Shown here in pieces: positions 33,408 to 42,040 of a stretch of 64,000 nt of DNA. The notes beneath the pieces were generated by a model, which searched no databases, had not been told where the DNA came from, and saw only the letters and a list, made by a program, of their open reading frames with translations. Every line of letters begins with the position of its first letter. Positions within the stretch are counted from its first letter, which is position 1. The position numbers were made by a program, and so were the translations under genes. Source of the DNA: Amycolatopsis thermophila (GTDB taxonomy: Bacteria; Actinomycetota; Actinomycetes; Mycobacteriales; Pseudonocardiaceae); NCBI RefSeq assembly GCF_030814215.1, contig NZ_JAUSUT010000001.1, positions 5,146,001-5,210,000 on the forward strand, written 5' to 3'.

Positions 33408-34409
33408 TCATCCGGCGAGCGCGCGGCGCACCGCGGCGATCACCTTGTCCTGGGTGGGGTAGATCTGCTTCTCCAGCGCCGGGCTGAACGGCACGTGGAC
33501 GTCGTCGGTGGTGACGCGGACGACGGGTCCGCGCAGGTCGGTGAAACAGTCCTCGGCGACGCGCGCCGCGATCTCGCTGGCGGCGCTGCAGGTCCGGTTC
33601 GCCGGGTCCACCACGACGCAGCGGCCGGTGCGGCTGACCGATTCGAGGATCGTCGGCCAGTCCATCGGGACCAGTGTGCGCGGGTCGATGACCTCGACGC
33701 TGATGCCCTCGCCCGCCAGTGCACGTGCCGCCTCCACCGCGAGGTAGCAGCCCAGGCCGATGCCGATGACCGTCACGTCGGTCCCGGTCTGCCGCACCGC
33801 CGCCGAGCCCAGTGGCACCAGGTGGTCGCCGGCCTCCGGGAGCGGACCGCGTCCCTTGCGGCCCCACAGGTTCGCGTCCTCGAAGCACAGCACCGGGTTG
33901 TCGTCGCGGATCGCGGACTTGAGCAGGCCGAGCAGGTCCGGCGCGGTGGACGGCAGGATGATCTTCAGGCCGGGCACGTTCATGAACATCGGGTACGGCC
34001 GGTCGGCGTGGTGGCCCGCCGTGCCGCCGTGGTAGTACAGCGCCGCGCGCACGACGACGGGCAGCGTCGCCTGGCCGCCGAACATGTACCGCGCCTTGGC
34101 CAGCTGCGACACGAACTGGTCCATCGCGCCGAACACGAAGCTGGCCACCGTCAGGTCGACGACCGGGCGCAGCCCGGCCATCGCCGCACCCGCCGCGACG
34201 CCGATCGAGCCGGCCTCGGCCAGCGGCAGGTCCCGCACCCGGGACGGGCCGAAGGTCTCCAGGGCACCCGCGGCCGCGCCGAACACGTTGGCGCGCAGGT
34301 CCTGTCCCATGAGGACCACGCGCTCGTCGCGCGTCATCTCCTCGGTCTGGGCGCGGTTGATCGCCTGCAGGAAGCCGAGCTGCTTCGCCCTGGTGGTCGT
34401 GGCGGTCAC
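33408..34409 (-). CDS. 2-oxoacid/acetoin dehydrogenase E1 beta subunit
   Basis: This 333-residue transketolase-like beta subunit has AINRAQTEEMTRDERVVLMG, PLAEAGSIGVAAGAAMAG (a family hallmark with the catalytic-site Glu region), GGTAGHHADRPYPMF and IEVIDPRTLVPMDW equivalents. Together with the alpha subunit it decarboxylates or cleaves a 2-oxo compound with thiamine diphosphate and passes the acyl group to lipoate. The ATG shares four bases with the alpha stop. Confidence 0.92.
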   Translation of the reverse strand: MTATTTRAKQLGFLQAINRAQTEEMTRDERVVLMGQDLRANVFGAAAGALETFGPSRVRDLPLAEAGSIGVAAGAAMAGLRPVVDLTVASFVFGAMDQFVSQLAKARYMFGGQATLPVVVRAALYYHGGTAGHHADRPYPMFMNVPGLKIILPSTAPDLLGLLKSAIRDDNPVLCFEDANLWGRKGRGPLPEAGDHLVPLGSAAVRQTGTDVTVIGIGLGCYLAVEAARALAGEGISVEVIDPRTLVPMDWPTILESVSRTGRCVVVDPANRTCSAASEIAARVAEDCFTDLRGPVVRVTTDDVHVPFSPALEKQIYPTQDKVIAAVRRALAG

Positions 34410-35437
34410 GCGGTCACCTCCGACGGTGCGTAGAGATCGGTGTAGGCCGCTTCCGGCGGCGGCAGGGGCGACTCGCGCGCGAACTCCACGGCAGCGTCTA
34501 CTTCGGACTGCACCGCGTCGCGCAGGGCACGCAGCTCGTCCTCGCCCGCCGCCCCCCAGCCCAGCAACCGGTGGTGGAACAGGGTGATCGGGTCGACGGT
34601 GTCGAACCAGCTGTCCACGGTCGCCTGGTCGCGGTAGGGCTGCGGGACGACGAGCCCGTAGGCGTGCTCGTGGAACCGGTAGGTCTTGGCCTCCACCAGG
34701 CTCGGCCCGTCACCGGCTCGCGCGCGGGCCACCGCGTCCCGCGTGGCGCGGTAGACGTCGAGTACGTCCTGGCCGTCGACGACCACGCCCGGCATGGAGT
34801 ACCCGGCGGCCCGCGTCGCGATGTCGGGGACCGAGATCGATTCGCTCGCCCGGACGCTGACCGCGTAGCCGTTGTTCTCGCAGAAGTAGATCACCGGCAG
34901 CTTCCAGATCGCGGCGATGTTCATCGACTCGTGCAGCACGCCCTCGTTCGCCGCGCCGTCGCCGAAGAAGCACAGCGCGACCTGATCGCTGCCGCGCACC
35001 TGGGCCGCGAGGCCGGCTCCGGTGGCCACCGGGATCGCGGATCCGACGATGCCGGACTCGCCGAGGCTGCCCACCGAGAAGTCGGCGAGGTGCATGCTGC
35101 CGCCCTTCCCGCCGCAGACGCCCGTCGCCTTGCCGAGCAGTTCGGCCATCAGCGCGCCGAGCCCGGCGCCCTTGGCGATCGGGTGCCCGTGCGAGCGGTG
35201 GTTGCCGGTCATGTAGTCCGCGGTCGTGGTCGCCACGCACGCGCCGACCACCGCGGCCTCCTGCCCGATGGACAGGTGCACCATGGCGGGCAGTTCGCCG
35301 GCGTGGAACAGGGCGATGGTGGCTTCCTCGAACAGGCGGACGCGCAGCATCCGCCGCATCATCTCGAGTGCGAGGGTGTGGCCGTCCGGGCCGGCGAACT
35401 CGTCCGGCAGGGCCGCGGGATCGGTGCCTTCAGTCAT
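34406..35437 (-). CDS. 2-oxoacid/acetoin dehydrogenase E1 alpha subunit
   Basis: This 343-residue thiamine-diphosphate enzyme subunit has the motif GDGAANEG (residues 159-166) through ENN (187-189), the ThDP-binding GDG-x(~26)-NN signature. GNHRSHGHPIAKG and GGKGGSMHLAD are the alpha-subunit hallmarks and closest to acetoin dehydrogenase AcoA. It is first in the E1 alpha/E1 beta/lipoyl operon and diverges from RibBA. A strong inverted repeat 80 bases upstream probably controls both directions. Confidence 0.92.
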   Translation of the reverse strand: MTEGTDPAALPDEFAGPDGHTLALEMMRRMLRVRLFEEATIALFHAGELPAMVHLSIGQEAAVVGACVATTTADYMTGNHRSHGHPIAKGAGLGALMAELLGKATGVCGGKGGSMHLADFSVGSLGESGIVGSAIPVATGAGLAAQVRGSDQVALCFFGDGAANEGVLHESMNIAAIWKLPVIYFCENNGYAVSVRASESISVPDIATRAAGYSMPGVVVDGQDVLDVYRATRDAVARARAGDGPSLVEAKTYRFHEHAYGLVVPQPYRDQATVDSWFDTVDPITLFHHRLLGWGAAGEDELRALRDAVQSEVDAAVEFARESPLPPPEAAYTDLYAPSEVTA

Positions 35438-35516
35438 GCGGGAGACCCCTGTCGTCGTTGACCTGACTGCGAAAGCGCATCGTCAATCTATGTTCCGGCT
35501 CCCGCGGAAGGCAATA

Positions 35517-35558
35517 GTCAACGTAAACGTTGACGCAGGAGCGGCTGCGGGCTACCGT
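35517..35558. promoter_or_regulatory. Promoter and perfect inverted-repeat operator (copy 1)
   Basis: GTCAACGTAAACGTTGAC (35517-35534) is a perfect 8-2-8 inverted repeat. It overlaps -35 TTGACG (35530-35535), which is followed after 17 bases by -10 TACCGT (35553-35558), reading toward RibBA. The repeat also lies 80 bases upstream of the E1 alpha gene on the other strand. A near-identical repeat occurs at 48134. Repression by steric block of the -35 is the simplest reading. Confidence 0.7.
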
Positions 35559-35595
35559 CGTTGTCAACGCCAGCGATGACGCAAGGGAGCGGCGG

Positions 35596-36828
35596 ATGAC
35601 AGGCAAGCTGCACGACGCGCTCGACGCACTGGCCCGGGGTGGGTTCGTCGTGGTGACGGACGCGGCGGACCGGGAGAACGAGGCCGATCTCGTCCTCGCC
35701 GCCGCGCGCATGACGCCGGAGAAGATGGCCTTCCTGCTGCGGCACTGCTCGGGGATCGTGTGCGTGCCGATGACCGGGGACCGCGCCGACGCGCTCGGGC
35801 TGCCGCTGATGGTCCCGGACAACACCGAACGGCACCACACGGCCTTCACCGTGAGCGTCGACGTGCTCGAACGCACCACCACCGGGGTGTCGGCCGGTGA
35901 CCGCACCGCCACCGCCCGCGCACTGGCCGACCCGGCCGCCCGCCCCGGCGACTTCTCCCGCCCCGGCCACATGTTCCCGCTGCGGGCGCACCCGGACGGC
36001 GTACTCGGGCGGACCGGGCACACCGAGGCCGCCGTCGACCTCGGCCGGCTGGCCGGGCTCGACCCGGTCATGGTGATCTGCGAACTCACCCGTCCCGACG
36101 GCGAGATGGTCCGCGGTGCGGACGTGCGCGAGTTCGCGCGCCGCCACGACCTCCCCCTCGTCGGCATCCAGGACGTGATCGACGCCCGCCGCGACGGCGA
36201 GGAGACGCCGGCCGTCCCGCTGCCCACGCCGTACGGCGAGTTCACCGGGCGGGTCGTGCGCACCCGACCGGACGGCGGCGAGCACCTGGTGCTCTCGCTC
36301 GGCGACCTCTCCGGCGACGAGCCGGTGCTGGTGCGGGTGCACTCCGAATGCGCCACCGGGGACCTGTTCGGGTCGCTGCGCTGCGACTGCGGCGAGCAGC
36401 TGCGGGCGGGACTGGCGGTGATCGCCGAAGCCGGGCGCGGGGTGCTGGTCTACGAGCGGGGGCACGAAGGACGGGGCATCGGGCTGACCGACAAGTTCCG
36501 GGCCTACGCCCTGCAGGACCGGGGCGCCGACACGGTGGACGCCAACCTCCGGCTCGGCCACCCGGCCGACGCGCGGGACTTCGCCCCCGCCGCGCGGGTC
36601 CTGGTCCGGCTGGGCCTGCGCGCGGTCACGCTGCTGACCAACAACCCGGACAAGGTCGGGGCGCTGCGCGCGGCCGGCCTGCGGGTCACGCCCCGTCCGC
36701 TGCGCACGGTGCCCGCTCCGCAGAACGTCCGGTACCTGCACACCAAACAGACCCGGCTCGGGCACGACCTGGCGCTCGGCGACGACCTCGCGCCCACCGG
36801 CACCGGTGACGGGCGGCAGACGTGGTGA
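35596..36828 (+). CDS. ribBA: RibBA: DHBP synthase / GTP cyclohydrolase II
   Basis: This 410-residue bifunctional riboflavin-biosynthesis protein makes both precursors of the flavin ring. The N-terminal RibB part has RENEADL (residues 26-32), HCSGIVCVP and His142 in GHTEAAVDL. The C-terminal RibA part has the zinc ligands Cys252, Cys263 and Cys265 (HSECATGDLFGSLRCDC) and RGHEGRGIGL. The ATG at 35596 has AAGGGAG upstream. It is not with other rib genes; it begins a run of flavin-dependent catabolic genes and shares their promoter, so it probably raises flavin supply for the FMN-dependent oxygenases downstream. Confidence 0.95.
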   Translation: MTGKLHDALDALARGGFVVVTDAADRENEADLVLAAARMTPEKMAFLLRHCSGIVCVPMTGDRADALGLPLMVPDNTERHHTAFTVSVDVLERTTTGVSAGDRTATARALADPAARPGDFSRPGHMFPLRAHPDGVLGRTGHTEAAVDLGRLAGLDPVMVICELTRPDGEMVRGADVREFARRHDLPLVGIQDVIDARRDGEETPAVPLPTPYGEFTGRVVRTRPDGGEHLVLSLGDLSGDEPVLVRVHSECATGDLFGSLRCDCGEQLRAGLAVIAEAGRGVLVYERGHEGRGIGLTDKFRAYALQDRGADTVDANLRLGHPADARDFAPAARVLVRLGLRAVTLLTNNPDKVGALRAAGLRVTPRPLRTVPAPQNVRYLHTKQTRLGHDLALGDDLAPTGTGDGRQTW

Positions 36829-37331
36829 CCGGGACGCGCGAGGTGACCCCGGACCGGTTCCGGGACGTCATGCGGCACGTGCCCACCGGGGTCGCGGTCG
36901 TGTCGGCGCTGGGCCCGGACGGCCCGGCCGGCCTGGCCGTCGGCTCGTTCGTGTCGGTGTCGCTGGATCCGCCCCTGGTCGGGTTCTTCGTCGCCCGCAC
37001 GTCCACCACGTGGCCGCGGATCGAGCCGATCGGGCGCTTCTGCGTCAACGTCCTGGGCGAGGACGGCGAGCACGTCTCCCGGGCCTTCGCGGTGTCCGGC
37101 GGCGACAAGTTCGCCGGCGTCGGGTGGCGCCGCTCGCCGATGGGCTCCCCGGTGCTCGACGGCGCGCTCGCGTGGTTCGACTGCACCCTGCACTCGGTCA
37201 GCCAGGCCGGTGACCACGTGTTCGTCCTCGCCTCCGTCCACGACCTGTCGGTGCGCCCCGCCGGGCGCCCGCTGATCTTCTGCCACGGCACCTACCAGCG
37301 GCTGGGGTCCCGCCCCGGTCCGCGAACCTGA
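36825..37331 (+). CDS. Flavin reductase-like protein (two-component monooxygenase reductase)
   Basis: This 168-residue protein has the flavin-reductase split-barrel fold (HpaC/DIM6 type): FRDVMRHVPTGVAVVSALGP, GLAVGSFVSVSLDPPLVGFF, RFCVNVLGEDGEHVSRAFA, and a C-terminal PLIFCHGTYQRL. It supplies reduced FMN, with NAD(P)H, to partner oxygenases by diffusion. Its GTG overlaps the RibBA stop by four bases, and a luciferase-like monooxygenase gene begins 19 bases after it, the classic layout of a two-component system. Confidence 0.92.
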   Translation: MTGTREVTPDRFRDVMRHVPTGVAVVSALGPDGPAGLAVGSFVSVSLDPPLVGFFVARTSTTWPRIEPIGRFCVNVLGEDGEHVSRAFAVSGGDKFAGVGWRRSPMGSPVLDGALAWFDCTLHSVSQAGDHVFVLASVHDLSVRPAGRPLIFCHGTYQRLGSRPGPRT

Positions 37332-37350
37332 GGGAAAGGCCTGAACCTCG

Positions 37351-38451
37351 ATGCGAGTCGGATACACGACCATCTTCCAGGGCGGTGGCGACCCCGCCGA
37401 CGACCAGCGCGTCTACCGCGACGAGCTGCGGCTGTGCGAGCTGGCGGAGCCGCTGGGCTTCGAGATGCTCTGGGGCGTGGAGCACCACTTCACGTCGTAC
37501 ACGATGTGCCCGGACCCGGTGCAGTTCCTGTCCTACATGGCCGGGCGCACGAAGAACATCCTGCTCGGCTCGGGCGCGGTGATCCTGCCCTGGCACGACC
37601 CGGTGCGGGTGGCCGAACAGGTCACCATGCTCGACCTGATGTCCGGTGGCCGGTTCCTGTTCGGCATGGGACGCGGACTCGGGCGCATCGAGTTCGAAGG
37701 GCTGCGCATCCCGATGGACGAGTCGCGCGCCCGGTTCGTCGAATCGGCCGAGATCGTGCTGCGCGCCCTGGAGACCGGGGTGCTGGAGGCCGACGGCAAG
37801 TACTACCGGATCCCGCGACGCGACCTGCGTCCCCGGCCGGTGAAGTCCTTCCGCGACCGGCTCTACGCCGCCGCGGTGTCACCCGAGTCGGTGCGGATCA
37901 TGGCCGACGTCGGCGCCGGCATCCTCATCAACCCCCAGAAGGACTGGGAGGAGGTGTCGGAGGACATGCGCCAGTACCGGGAGCAGTTCCGCGAGCTGAA
38001 GGGCACCGAGGCGCCCGCGCCGATGGTGACCGGCTGGGTGTGCTGCGACAAGGACCCGGTCAAGGCCCGTGACATGGCGCAGCAGTACATCGGCGGCTAC
38101 TACGAGTCGGTGATGTCGCACTACGAGCTGGGCGGCCGGCACTTCGAAAACACCCAGGGCTACGAGTACTACCGGCGGCTGGCGTCGTTCATCCAGAACA
38201 AGGGGTCCGACCGGGTCGTCGACAACTTCATCGAGCTGCAGATCTACGGCACGCCCGAGCAGTGCTACGAACGGATCGTCGACATCCGGTCCAAAGTGGG
38301 CAACGACGGGTTCAACGCGGTGTGCTCGTTCTCCGGCATGACCTACGAGATGGCCGAGGCCAACATGCGGCTGTTCGCGAGCGAGGTCATGCCCCGCGTC
38401 AAGGAGCTGCCGCCGGTGGACTTCGCCGCGCTCGAGGCGGCGGCGTCGTGA
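37351..38451 (+). CDS. Luciferase-like (LLM) monooxygenase 1
   Basis: This 366-residue TIM-barrel protein is of the bacterial luciferase group: GFEMLWGVEHHFTSYTMCPD, RTKNILLGSGAVILPWHDPV, EQVTMLDLMSGGRFLFGMGRG and YAAAVSPESVRIMADVGAG. Such oxygenases use FMNH2 and O2 and include type II Baeyer-Villiger enzymes as well as desulfonating and hydroxylating ones. With a flavin reductase directly upstream, FMNH2 is the likely cofactor. The stop overlaps the lactonase GTG by four bases. Confidence 0.9.
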   Translation: MRVGYTTIFQGGGDPADDQRVYRDELRLCELAEPLGFEMLWGVEHHFTSYTMCPDPVQFLSYMAGRTKNILLGSGAVILPWHDPVRVAEQVTMLDLMSGGRFLFGMGRGLGRIEFEGLRIPMDESRARFVESAEIVLRALETGVLEADGKYYRIPRRDLRPRPVKSFRDRLYAAAVSPESVRIMADVGAGILINPQKDWEEVSEDMRQYREQFRELKGTEAPAPMVTGWVCCDKDPVKARDMAQQYIGGYYESVMSHYELGGRHFENTQGYEYYRRLASFIQNKGSDRVVDNFIELQIYGTPEQCYERIVDIRSKVGNDGFNAVCSFSGMTYEMAEANMRLFASEVMPRVKELPPVDFAALEAAAS

Positions 38452-39335
38452 CGCCCGCACCGGTGGTCGTCGCGGACGGGTTGCGGTTCCCGGAAGGTCC
38501 CAGCTACCTGGGCGGCGGCGCGCTCGCCGTGGTCGAGATGAAGGGCGAGGCGGTCAGCCGCGTCGCGCCGGACGGCACCGTCACCACCCTCGGCGACTGC
38601 GGCGGAGGGCCGAACGGCAGTGCGCTCGGCGCCTCCGGCGAGGTGTACGTGGCGAACAACGGCGGACTGTCCGTGGCGGGCAACGGGTACTGGCACGCGC
38701 CGCGCCAGTTCGACGGGCGCGTCCAGCGGGTCGACCCGGACGGCACGGTGACCACCGTCGGTGGCGAGCTGCCCGGCCCGGCGCCCCACCGGCCCAACGA
38801 CCTGTGCTTCGGTCCCGACGGCACGCTCTACGTGACCGACAGCGCCAACTGGGAGGACCTGCGCAACATCCGGCCCGGTCGCGTCGTCGCGATCGGACCC
38901 GACGGCAGCCGGCTGGGCGCCGTCGAGGTGCCCGCGATGCCCAACGGGGTCGCCTTCGGACCCGACGGCCGCCTCCACCTGACCCAGTCGCTGACCCGCA
39001 AGGTGCTGGCCTTCGAGGTCGCCGGCGGCACCTTCGGCGAGCCCGGGGCCGTGGCCGAACTGCCCACCGGGTCACCGGACGGGCTCTGCTTCGACGGCGA
39101 CGGCACGCTCTACGTCTGCGGCAGCATCGGCAACGCGATCTTCGTCTACGCCGGCGGCGAGCTGAAGGAGACCATCGAGACCGGGGAAGGCACCCAGCCC
39201 ACCAACTGCTGCGTCGGCGACGACGGCCGCCTGTACGTGACGTTCTCGCTCTCCGGGCACCTGGTCGCCTTCGACCTCGGCCTCACCCCCTGGACGCCGC
39301 ACACCGGCTCCATCACCGCACGGGAGGACTCGTGA
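38448..39335 (+). CDS. SMP-30/gluconolactonase-like lactonase
   Basis: This 295-residue six-bladed beta-propeller is of the SMP-30/gluconolactonase/LRE family. Repeated blades read GPDGTLYVTDS, GPDGRLHLTQS and DGDGTLYVCGS. The metal-site elements appear as FPEGPSYL (Glu), HRPNDLCFG (Asn-Asp) and MPNGVAFG (Asn). Members hydrolyse lactones with a divalent metal. Position between two luciferase-like oxygenases, with overlaps of four bases on both sides, makes opening of a lactone product the natural role. Confidence 0.88.
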   Translation: MTPAPVVVADGLRFPEGPSYLGGGALAVVEMKGEAVSRVAPDGTVTTLGDCGGGPNGSALGASGEVYVANNGGLSVAGNGYWHAPRQFDGRVQRVDPDGTVTTVGGELPGPAPHRPNDLCFGPDGTLYVTDSANWEDLRNIRPGRVVAIGPDGSRLGAVEVPAMPNGVAFGPDGRLHLTQSLTRKVLAFEVAGGTFGEPGAVAELPTGSPDGLCFDGDGTLYVCGSIGNAIFVYAGGELKETIETGEGTQPTNCCVGDDGRLYVTFSLSGHLVAFDLGLTPWTPHTGSITAREDS

Positions 39336-40417
39336 AGCTCGCCCTCATCTACGAGCTGCCGGTACCGCGGCCGTGGGGCCCGGACAGCGCGCACACGGCG
39401 TTCGAAAACGCGCTGCAGGAGATCGAGCTGGCCGACCGGCTCGGGTTCCACAGCGTGTGGACCGTCGAGCACCACTTCCTGGACGAGTACTCGTTCTCCT
39501 CGGCCCCGGGCGTGTTCTACGGCGCCGTGGCCGCCCGCACCCAGAACATCCGCATCGGGCACGGAGTCCGGCTGCTGCCCTTCCCGTACAACCACCCCGT
39601 CCGCGCCGCCGAAGCCGCCGCCACCGTCGATGTGCTGTCGAAGGGGCGCCTGGAGTTCGGCACCGGCCGGTCGGGCACGCGCATCGAGATCGAGGGGTTC
39701 GGCATCAGCCCGCCCGACACGCGGCCGATGTGGGAGGAGGCCCTGGAGGTCATCGTCGGCGCCTGGACCGAAGAGGAGTTCAGCTGGGACGGCAAGTTCT
39801 TCAAGCTGCCGCCCCGCGGGGTCGTGCCCAAGCCCTACCAGCAGCCGCACCCGCCGATCTGGGGCGCGACCTCCAGCGCCGAAAGCCACGAACTCGTGGG
39901 CCGCAAGGGCCTCGGGCTGCTGTCGTTCTCCGTGGCCATCCCGCCGGAGGCGCTCACCAAGCGCATCGGCCGCTACCGGGAAGGTCTGGAGCAGGTCCAG
40001 CCGGTCGGCAAGTTCATCAACGACCGGGTCGCGACCTTCGCCCAGGCGCACTGCGCGGAGACCACTGGCCAGGCGCACGCGGACGCCCGTGAGGCCTTCC
40101 CCTGGTACATCCAGACCTCGCTCAAGACGATCGCCGAGCTGGGCGCCTGGCAGGAGGGCACGAACCTGGGCAGCTACGAGTACGCCCGGAAACTGCTCGG
40201 CGGCATGCAGCTCACCGACCTGACCTTCGACTACCTCGTGCAGAACGAGACCGTGCTGTGCGGGGACCCTGACCACTTCCTGTCGATGTGCCGGCGCTAC
40301 GAGGCCGTGGGTGTCGACGTCCTGCTCCTGCTCGTGCAGTCTTACAACATCCCGCACGAGAAGGTGATGCGCTCCATCGAGCTGATCGGCACCGAGGTAC
40401 TGCCCAAGCTGTCGTGA
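39332..40417 (+). CDS. Luciferase-like (LLM) monooxygenase 2
   Basis: This 361-residue luciferase-superfamily protein has ADRLGFHSVWTVEHHFLDEY, RTQNIRIGHGVRLLPFPYNH, VDVLSKGRLEFGTGRSGTR and WGATSSAESHELVGRKGLG. It is clearly related to monooxygenase 1 but not a close copy, so it may be a second step or the second subunit of a heteromer as in LuxAB. The GTG at 39332 overlaps the lactonase stop by four bases. An acyl-CoA synthetase follows after 28 bases. Confidence 0.9.
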   Translation: MKLALIYELPVPRPWGPDSAHTAFENALQEIELADRLGFHSVWTVEHHFLDEYSFSSAPGVFYGAVAARTQNIRIGHGVRLLPFPYNHPVRAAEAAATVDVLSKGRLEFGTGRSGTRIEIEGFGISPPDTRPMWEEALEVIVGAWTEEEFSWDGKFFKLPPRGVVPKPYQQPHPPIWGATSSAESHELVGRKGLGLLSFSVAIPPEALTKRIGRYREGLEQVQPVGKFINDRVATFAQAHCAETTGQAHADAREAFPWYIQTSLKTIAELGAWQEGTNLGSYEYARKLLGGMQLTDLTFDYLVQNETVLCGDPDHFLSMCRRYEAVGVDVLLLLVQSYNIPHEKVMRSIELIGTEVLPKLS

Positions 40418-40445
40418 CCCCACCGTGCTGCACAAGGGAGTGCGC

Positions 40446-41978
40446 ATGACCGTCCAGCAGAACTCGCGCATCGCGGACTGGATCCGCATCAACGCGGGCA
40501 CCGTTCCCCACCGGGCCTGCTTCGTCACCGACACCGCGTCCTACACCTTCCGCGAGGTCAACAGCCGGGTCAACCGGATCGCCTGCGCCCTGCGCCGCAT
40601 GGGCGTGGGCAAAGGCGACCGGGTGGCGCTGTTCGCGACCGACTCGCCGCAGTACGTCGAAACACTCCTGGCCTGCATGAAGCTCGGCGCGGTGTACGTG
40701 CCGCTGAACTTCCGGCTGGCGCAGCCCGAGCTGGAGACGCTGCTGCGCACCGCCGAGGCGAAGGTGCTGTTCTTCAGCGACCGCTACACGCCGATGGTGC
40801 GCGCGCTCGACGTGCCCGGCCTGAAGGTGGTGATCGGCTACGACTCCGCCTCCGGTGACGAGTCCTACGAGGACCTGGTCGGCGAGGGCGACGACGTCGA
40901 GATCGACACCCCGGTGGCCGACGACGAGCTGGTGTGCCTGGCCTTCACCAGCGGCACCACCGCGCTGCCCAAGGGCGTGATGCACTCGCAGCGCATGGCC
41001 AAGCACATGGTCATGCAGTGCATCGTGGAACGGCGGATGACCAACCTGTCCTTCCACTACTCGGCCGCGCCGCTGTTCCACGTCGGCGGCATGCTCTACA
41101 CGCTCGCCGGTGTCGCACGTGGACACACCTCCCTGGTGCTGCCCGCCTTCGACGCGCCGACCGTGGCGCACTGGATGGCGCACGGCGGGCTCGACGGCGT
41201 GTTCCTCGTGCCGACGATGATCGACACACTGCTGCACGAGCCCGCGGTGATTACCGGCGACTTCTCCCGGCTCGGGTCGATCGGGTACGGCGCCGCACCG
41301 ATGTCGCCGTCGCTGCTGCGCCGCGCCATGCAGCGGTTCTCCTGCGACTTCATGAACATGTTCGGCGCGGGCACCGAAGCCGGGTTGCAGACGGTGCTCA
41401 CGCCGGAGGACCACCGCCGCGCGCTGGCCGGTGACGAGCACCTGCTCGGGTCCATCGGCAAGGCCGGCATGGGCGTGGTGCTGCGGCTGTGCGACGACGA
41501 CCTCAACGACGTGCCCGACGGCGAGGTCGGCGAGATCGTCACCCGCGCGGACGCGGTGATGTCGGGCTACCTGAACCAGCCGGAGGAGACCGCGAAGGTC
41601 CTCGTCGACGGCTGGTTCCGCGGCGGCGACCTGGCCTGGCGGGACAAGGAGGGCTACCTCTACCTCAACGGCCGCAAGAAGGACATGATCATCCGCGGCG
41701 GGGAGAACATCTACCCGGTCGAGATCGAGGACGTGCTCTGCCGCTACCCCGGCGTGCGCGAGGTGGCCGTGGTCGGCGTGCCCGACGAGCACTGGGGCGA
41801 GGTGGTGCGCGCGCACCTGATCCTCGAGGACGGCGTGCGGCTGGACGTCGAAGCGGTGCGCGCCCACTGCCGCGCCCACCTCGCCGGCTACAAGGTCCCG
41901 GCCCGGTTCCGCGTCGAGACCGACTTCCCGCGCAACGCCAGCGGGAAGGTCCTCAAGCGCGAATTGCGTGCGGTCTAA
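40446..41978 (+). CDS. Acyl-CoA synthetase (ANL superfamily)
   Basis: This 510-residue adenylate-forming ligase has the P-loop-like FTSGTTALPKGVMHSQ, hinge-region YLNGRKKDMIIRGGENIYPV and the catalytic C-terminal Lys in NASGKVLKREL. It activates a carboxylic acid with ATP and CoA. Following two oxygenases and a lactonase, it probably primes the hydroxy- or oxo-acid released from a lactone for beta-oxidation. The ATG at 40446 is used; an upstream in-frame start lacks support. Confidence 0.93.
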   Translation: MTVQQNSRIADWIRINAGTVPHRACFVTDTASYTFREVNSRVNRIACALRRMGVGKGDRVALFATDSPQYVETLLACMKLGAVYVPLNFRLAQPELETLLRTAEAKVLFFSDRYTPMVRALDVPGLKVVIGYDSASGDESYEDLVGEGDDVEIDTPVADDELVCLAFTSGTTALPKGVMHSQRMAKHMVMQCIVERRMTNLSFHYSAAPLFHVGGMLYTLAGVARGHTSLVLPAFDAPTVAHWMAHGGLDGVFLVPTMIDTLLHEPAVITGDFSRLGSIGYGAAPMSPSLLRRAMQRFSCDFMNMFGAGTEAGLQTVLTPEDHRRALAGDEHLLGSIGKAGMGVVLRLCDDDLNDVPDGEVGEIVTRADAVMSGYLNQPEETAKVLVDGWFRGGDLAWRDKEGYLYLNGRKKDMIIRGGENIYPVEIEDVLCRYPGVREVAVVGVPDEHWGEVVRAHLILEDGVRLDVEAVRAHCRAHLAGYKVPARFRVETDFPRNASGKVLKRELRAV

Positions 41979-42040
41979 GGTGGGACCGTTGGCAGACGCC
42001 CCGCACAGGCGCGGGTACCACCGAGGGGGTTGGATCGCTA

